DNA of 64,000 nt, from the NCBI GenBank assembly GCA_025345505.1, contig JANVCC010000030.1, positions 14,218,168-14,282,167 of the forward strand. Reading direction: 5' to 3'. Under the pieces are notes generated by a model. That model was given only the letters and a program-made list of their open reading frames with translations. It had not been told where the DNA came from and did no database searches. Positions 59,031 through 64,000 of the stretch are shown one piece after another. Origin of the DNA: Todiramphus chloris collaris (taxonomy: Eukaryota > Chordata > Aves > Coraciiformes > Alcedinidae). Position numbers and translations under genes: made by a program. Numbering within the stretch: the stretch's first letter is position 1; each line of letters begins with the position of its first letter.

Positions 59031-59162
59031 CGCTCTCCCTGTGTGGTGTTCGTTTCCCACACAGAAATCTTTGCACACTTCCAAAATTATTTTTTTCCCC
59101 ATGTGTTTTTTTTTTTTCCTTGTCGTCCCTTTCCTTGCAGCCTGTCAGCAAATCCAGCTGAG

Positions 59163-59695
59163 ATCATAGAATCAATCATAGAATCATAGAATGGCTGGGG
59201 CTGGAAGGGACCACCAAAGGTCATCTAGTCCAGCCCCGCTGCAGTGAGCAGGGATACCCTCAACTAGACCAGGCTGCTCAGAGCCTTGTCCAACCTCACC
59301 TTGAATATCTCCAGGGATGGGGACTCAACCACCTCCCTGGGCAGCCCATTCCACTATTCTACCACCCGCAATGTAAAGAACTTCTTCCTGACATCCAATC
59401 TAAATCTACTCTTCTCTAATTTAAACCCATTACCTCGTCCTTTCACTACAGGCCCTCATAAACAGCCCCTCTCCAGCCTTCCTGTAGTCCCCCTTCAGGT
59501 ACCGGAAGGTCTCTAGTAGGTCTCCCCAGAGCCTTCTCTTCTCCAGGCTGAACAACCCCATCTCCCTCAGCCTGTCCTCATAGGAGAGGTGTTCCAGCCC
59601 TCTGATCATCTTTATGTCCTCCTCCAGACCCACTCCATCAGGTCCATGTCCTTCCTGTGTTGATGGCTCCAGAGACAGACACAGTAATGTGGGGG
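59163..59695 (-). mobile_element. CR1 LINE fragment, well preserved 3' end
   Basis: Begins on the plus strand with repeated terminal units (atcatagaatcaatcatag and more). It then reads in order 'tggaagggaccaccaaagg', 'catctagtccagcccc', 'ggatggggactcaaccacc', 'cattccactattctaccacc', 'aacttcttcctgacatccaa' and 'ctctccagccttcctg'. It ends with 'ctcaggtccatgtcctt'-type sequence and 'gatggctccagagac'. This is about 530 bp of the 3' end of a CR1, minus strand, truncated at its 5' side. The 97-codon minus-strand open frame here is CR1 tail sequence, not a host gene. Confidence 0.96.
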
Positions 59696-60339
59696 TTCCT
59701 AATGCTGTGAGTAGGACCAGCACTGTATTGTCATCAGCATGAGCTGTGGGATGGATATGTCAGAGGCATTGCTGGAAGCTGATTCTTGAGCTCAGGAACT
59801 TTTGGGGTTCTTTCTGCCCCACCGTGACTCTCCCTGTGCAGAGAATGGCAAGGGGACAGAGCCAAGGTGGGGGCAGAGCAGAGCTGAGCAAGCTGGCTAG
59901 CAGGGAGGAGAGGCTGAAGAGCAGGAGGGCTTTTGCAGCCAGTGGGGAACTGCCTCTGCTTGCCTGCTGGTTCAAACCCACCTCAGGACAGCGGTGTCTG
60001 GAAGGCTTTGCCTTCAACAGTTCTACTTGTTATCTGTCTGGAAATCTGCTCACTTCCATCAATGCACTGAGCACTTGTCAGCATCTTGGCTGGTAAACAC
60101 TGGGCTCTTCTGTCAGAGAGATGATTTTACAGGGCACATGGAGATGAATAACTGTGAGAGAGATCATCACAGTTGCCCAAGGAAGACAAAACCCATCACT
60201 TTGCTAAGTCATAACCATTCCAGGCACAGGGAGCTTTCACATCTCTGATTTGCCTGTGCCTGCATTGAGCCTACTCTAAAAACAGGGGCTCCACGTGGCA
60301 AGCTGAGTGTGGCTTTCAGCCATACCATGTCAGTGTGAA
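59696..60339. other. Spacer between two opposed CR1 copies
   Basis: Unique sequence without a recognised gene. A 116-codon plus-strand frame here lacks any signature. It would form the loop if the flanking CR1 copies paired in a transcript. Confidence 0.45.
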
Positions 60340-60770
60340 TGAAAAAATGATCACAGGACTGGAGCACGTCTCCTGTGAAGAAAGGCTGAGAGAGTTGGGT
60401 TTGTTCAGCCTGGAGAAGCGAAGGCTCTGAGGAGACCTTATTTCAGCCTTTCAGTACTTAAAGGGGCCTGTGAGAAAGATGGGGACAATCTTTTTAGCAG
60501 GGTCTCGTGACAGAACAAGATTTAATGGTTTTAAACTAAAAGAGAGGAGATTTAGACTAGACTATAAGAATTTCTTTTTATGATGAGTGTGGTGAAACAG
60601 TGGCACAGGTTTCCCAGAGAGGTGGTTGATGCCACATCCCTGGAACATTCAAGGTCAGGGTTGATGGGGCTCTGAGCAACCTGCTCTAGTTGCTGATGTC
60701 CCTGCTCACTGCATGGGGCTTGGACTAGATGAGCTTTAAAGGTGCCTTCCAACCCAGAGCCTTCTATGAA
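60340..60770 (+). mobile_element. CR1 LINE fragment, 3' end
   Basis: Plus-strand order: 'ctggagcacgtctcctgtga', 'agaaaggctgagagagttgg', 'tgttcagcctggagaagcg', 'tcgtgacagaacaagattta', 'gtggtgaaacagtggcacag', 'catccctggaacattcaagg', 'ggcttggactagatgagc' and 'gtgccttccaacccagag'. It ends cttctatgaa, a single eroded terminal unit. About 430 bp, 5'-truncated. Confidence 0.95.
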
Positions 60771-62809
60771 CACCAAGCCTGGCTGGGACCTGCCAAACTA
60801 AGGTAAGATTGGCCCCACAGCTCTGCAGACCAGGCTAGCTTGTGGTGAGTAGGTACTAAACCTGTGACCTCTGGATCAGCATTGACCCAAATTAACACGA
60901 GCTACTTCCAAGACCATTTATGCTGGGCAGGAGCAGATTTAGAAATTTTCTATCCTCCTCTTAATCAACCCAGTGAAGAAGAAAAGAGCCCTGGAGCATC
61001 ACAAGTCTACCATTTGATTTCCCCACCAAGCCTGCTCAGCATCTTGCAGGATTTGCCCTCCTGCATCCTGTCTTTTAATTGCTGACTGATTGTAATATAG
61101 GATTTTATTTTCCCTATAATGATTCTTGGGGCCCCCAGATGTTCTCCTCAAGTGTGGTTGCGTCAGCACTAGAGACTGAATGACTGATACCAGCAATTTT
61201 TACAGCTTGAAAGAAGAGAAATATGTGAAGGGGATTTAATTTAGCTCTAATATTGTGTCTTCATCTTCAAGACTCCACAAGAAAACGACTCCAAAAGGTT
61301 ATTTTACAACGAGAGGAGGGAGAATTAGCCTGAGAGGGGGAGAGATCACTAAGCTGGCTTTCTAATATCGGTTCATTACACAGAACACGTTTGCACAGCC
61401 GCTTCACTGCTGCTGTTAATTTAAACCTGGATGATTAAAAGCTGTAATTGCACCATTTTAAATAAATGTCCGCTATCTGGATTATTATATTTTTAATTAG
61501 TGTGGTTCTGTCGAATGCTTTTATCCCTCTGATTGATTTGTTTATACTGTATTTATTTATAATTCATTGATCTCCCTGACCCTGCTATCTCCTGAGCGTA
61601 TCGTTTGGTCATGATTCCAGCAAATGGAAAAGGATCAAACTAGGAAAGTGCAAAAGGTACCAGGTCAGCTCTCCCTTATGAGCTTTTTTGCAGCGCTTCT
61701 TCTTTGACTCCTGACCCAGGTGCTCTTTTGCTCTTTGCTCCTCTCCAGTGCTGTGGGTGAGAATGAGCAGCCTGGAGGACTGTCTGTCTGGGAGGCAGGA
61801 TGGGGGAAAATTGACTTCCATCCAGCAAACCTCAGAATGTGGTGCTGGCAGGAGCGTCACAGGACCCTGAGGTTTCATCCTCTGTGTTCGGACCTGTTCC
61901 TTTGCCACTGGTTCACAGCAGGAACCTGCTCCTCTGTCTCTGTGAAAAACTCTGAAAATTTAAAGTTTCCCTGGCAGAAGGCAGGCTGGGTTACATGTGC
62001 TGGACATGGCTTTTTGAGGGCACAGGTCTCCACTGTCTAGATCTGAGTGCAACAGCTATTTCTAAGTCTTCCTCTCTTTCTTAACACCACCCAAATGTGA
62101 CTGTTGGGTGCAATCCAGAATCTAGACCCACTCTGGACCATGGTACCCCATTGTACGCTGTTCTCTGCTGGGGCTAAGGAAGTGCAAGTAAGAATAACTT
62201 GTAGCTCATCATCTTGATATTCAGGGCACTCCTGATTGCTGCTCAGGGGCTGTGCTGAGGGGCACATATAAGAATGAGCTGAGAACATTTGAGGCAGCTT
62301 GCTCCTGTAGGACTCTGGGGCACCTCTGCTGATACACTTATCTCCTCTAATAATATCTGCAGGACAGGGGCTGCCACTTGCTCTGGCTTTGTGCTGCAGC
62401 CACTATGGGAGGTTTGTGACTGCTGACAAGAGCCCTGAGGCACTCTAGTTGCATCGTGCATCGAGTTGAACAGTTTCCTTGCCTGACAAATACTGCAAGG
62501 CTTCCAAACACTTGACTTGTGCCCCATTTTCTACATTCTCTTGAACCCTTAAGGAATGGATCAAGCCTTCAGCATTACAGAAGAGGAGTCTGCCTGTGTT
62601 CCCTGGCTATAACATAGTGTGTGCCCTCAGCATACCAGTGTTGTCTGCTGGTTGGTGGCTTTTCCTCCTGCAGCATAGCAGCTGCAGCGTGGGTCAGGAC
62701 AGCCTGGTGATAGAACATTGTCAGAGAGGTTTTTGCAAGGGGAGCACTATTAGTGGGCACGTTTCGGTGTGGACTGAGTGACAGGGCAGTAGATGGACAG
62801 CTCTCCCAG
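60771..62809. other. Unique non-coding DNA with a conserved-element candidate
   Basis: No gene recognised in this stretch. It contains the AT-rich candidate element at 61205-61615. Short frames on both strands at 61609-62040 and 62243-62527 show no signature. Confidence 0.45.
61205..61615. promoter_or_regulatory. Candidate conserved non-coding element
   Basis: Unique, AT-rich and full of factor-type motifs: gggatttaatttagctctaa, tctaatatcggttcattac, ctgttaatttaaacctgg, gctgtaattgcacc, tatttttaattagtgtggtt (homeodomain core next to a RUNX-type TGTGGTT), ttataattcattgatc. CpGs are retained at intervals (aaaacgactcc, acaacgagagg, gtccgctatc, ctgtcgaatgc, gcgtatcgtttgg). Together with 58406-58740 it is the strongest enhancer-like stretch in the window. 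Conservation is untested. Confidence 0.4.
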
Positions 62810-63034
62810 GTAACTATGCTGGAATGGTGTTTGCGCATCTGTACAAAGCATTTCCAGGACTTGGTGGAGAGTGAGCTAAAAAAGCAGTGTCTTGTCAGGC
62901 ATTGGCTACAAGCAAAACCGAGCAAAGCCTTGCAGGAAACCTGGAACAGCATGCTCATTCATCTGATTTCACAGCTCAACGTGGATATAGATTTACTTTT
63001 GGAAGGACATAAAGGGTACCTGATTGTGTTGCAT
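62810..63034 (+). other. Candidate coding exon, unrecognised
   Basis: 225 bases, a multiple of three, open in one frame, bounded by a reasonable acceptor (gctctcccAG|GTAACT) and a strong donor (TTGCAT|GTAAGC), both in phase 0. The 75 codons read like a helical protein: VTMLEWCLRICTKHFQDLVE, SELKKQCLVRHWLQAKPSK, ALQETWNSMLIHLISQLNVD, IDLLLEGHKG. Hydrophobic residues are spaced every three to four positions, as in helical-repeat or coiled proteins. The frame remains open from 62753 to 63181. Caution: CAG|GTAACT at the left edge could equally be a donor. I do not recognise the family; a HEAT-like or other alpha-helical segment is a guess. It may also be chance or a relic. Confidence 0.3.
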
Positions 63035-63299
63035 GTAAGCTACACAGCTCCACTTCAGCCTCAAAGCTTATGTCCTTTACTACAAAAAGAAAGGGTGTCC
63101 CAAGGACAGAGCAGGAAGGAATCAATGAGGTTTCAGCTATGTTCTCATTGTGAGTCCTCCAGCTACCCAGACAGAAAGTAAGGCAGAAATTAGGTATGGA
63201 TGTACCAGAGCCTGATTTCATGGATACTGGAGCAGCCCCTCTATGAGCACAGCACTGGATGGCTGGGGTGTGTGAAAGGGTAGCCATGACTTTGTAGCA

Positions 63300-63565
63300 G
63301 TATTAGAAAGATTTATAGTCTGCAGCAAACAAGGCGTTCTGGACATTCAGAAATCGTAATTACATTTTGAGATCTCCGGAGTGTATTTTCCTTGTTGGAC
63401 AGTCGTCAGAATGTGTATTCGTTTTTTCTTTAATTAAAAATATTGGTTTGCCATATTCACCAGGTGGCTAGCTCGTTCTGCCCGAGTACAAACGCTTAAT
63501 AGTGTTTTGAAATTGGCTGGATTCTCTGTTAGTAAATAAGCTTAGTAATTTAGTGAGCATCCTTG
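63300..63565. promoter_or_regulatory. Candidate conserved non-coding element
   Basis: Unique, with gaaatcgtaattacatttt, tctttaattaaaaatattgg, several retained CpGs (aaggcgttctgg, ggacagtcgtcag, tagctcgttctgcccgag) and a CTCF-like core at 63457-63468. Composition resembles a conserved regulatory element. Confidence 0.33.
63457..63468 (+). promoter_or_regulatory. CTCF-like core motif
   Basis: TCACCAGGTGGC matches the 12-base core CCACCAGGTGGC at 11 positions. It is the best such match noticed in the window; weaker ones lie at 4120, 33548 and 37320. Confidence 0.3.
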
Positions 63566-63640
63566 AAGTGCTTACTGTTGTACCTGACACAAAGCTGAGG
63601 ACTCCTGCCTTCAGGGACTTACAGGCAAGAGGGCTGTTAA
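63565..63640 (+). repeat. Possible ancient amniote SINE remnant
   Basis: 'aagtgcttactgttgtacct' followed by 'gacacaaagctgaggactcc' and 'tgccttcagggacttacagg' resembles the '...tgcttactatgtgcc...ctgccctcaaggagcttacag' layout of old tRNA-derived SINEs. It is highly degraded. Confidence 0.35.
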
Positions 63641-64000
63641 AGACAAATCAAGGTGGTTTTACATGAGAATAGCAGCGTGCTCCTTGGAAACATGGAAGGG
63701 AAGGGCTGGGATGAGGCATTGGCATTCTGCAGCTGTCCATAGCAACTCTGCTCCCTTGAACTCTTTCAGTTTGACAAGTGGAAGTGAATTTGAAAGTCTG
63801 TGTCTTACTGATTTTACCTAAGAGAAGAAAGAAACTTGTACAAATCACATCTCCTAATGAATTTCCTATTGCAACCTCTGCGTTTGGTAAGCTCATTGTG
63901 CAAATGGTAGTTATCTCGAAGCAAGGCAGAGATAGTGTTTGAAAGTCTCGATCTCTTCAGGGAGCTCCCAGCAGGGAGCCAGAGCACTGTTGATCTGGTA

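Larger units (their letters stand above)
57836..59162. other. Unique non-coding DNA
   Basis: No gene recognised. It holds a T run with a following A run (58379-58405), a candidate conserved element (58400-58740), a G-quadruplex-type G cluster (58798-58815) and an alternating CG-rich tract (58983-59030). Confidence 0.45.
63035..64000. other. Non-coding right end of the window
   Basis: No gene recognised. 63300-63565 is an AT-rich candidate conserved element with taattaaaaatattgg and a CTCF-like core. 63565-63640 resembles an old amniote SINE. The rest is unique sequence. Confidence 0.45.

Noticed and set aside
59430-59723. 97-codon minus-strand frame that looks protein-like
   Set aside because: It is the 3' tail of a CR1 LINE, which often reads open in this frame; not a host gene.
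1-64000. Search for tRNA, rRNA, known microRNA seeds, CRISPR arrays, phage or bacterial genes
   Set aside because: None seen; the sequence is vertebrate in repeats and composition. Without a computed scan, a small structured RNA could still be missed.

Overview
The window is vertebrate nuclear DNA and almost certainly from a bird. The evidence is a set of CR1 LINE fragments whose 3' ends carry the avian CR1 terminal repeat (ATTCTATG-type units, read as aatcatagaatcatag on the other strand). There is also one solo LTR that closely resembles the ERVL-type LTRs common in bird genomes. Old amniote-type repeat scraps are rare and there are no SINE families, as expected for a bird. Nothing points to a bacterium, plasmid or exogenous virus. 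I see no complete gene, rRNA, tRNA or CRISPR array. The open frames are short, lack family signatures and mostly overlap on both strands, so I read the window as intergenic or deep intronic DNA from a gene-poor region.

Layout. 1-1215 is unique sequence. 1216-1802 is a solo ERVL-type LTR with its TATA and poly(A) signals still visible. 1803-44 kb is mostly unique DNA with one old CR1 (7.9 kb), homopolymer and short simple repeats, and several AT-rich, TAAT-rich stretches that look like conserved non-coding elements. 45.0-46.8 kb holds the most striking structure: a 119-bp segment present twice, inverted and base-for-base identical, about 1.5 kb apart. The second copy is sandwiched between two direct copies of an 80-bp unit, with hairpins at the breakpoints. 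51.15-51.26 kb is a TTCTC pentanucleotide array interrupted by a 10-N assembly gap. From 47.5 kb rightwards CR1 fragments become common (47.5, 53.3, 57.4, 59.2 and 60.3 kb). One of them has an ATAGA microsatellite grown inside its body, and two form an inverted pair. 58.4-58.7 kb, 61.2-61.6 kb and 63.3-63.6 kb are the best conserved-element candidates.

Three short stretches look more protein-like than the rest and have plausible splice signals: 14163-14269 (+), 44391-44738 (-) and 62810-63034 (+). I recognise none of them and present them only as candidate exons. There is no operon-like or multi-gene system here. The window most plausibly serves as regulatory or structural DNA around a gene outside it. 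All repeat and motif calls were made by reading, without alignment or database search.
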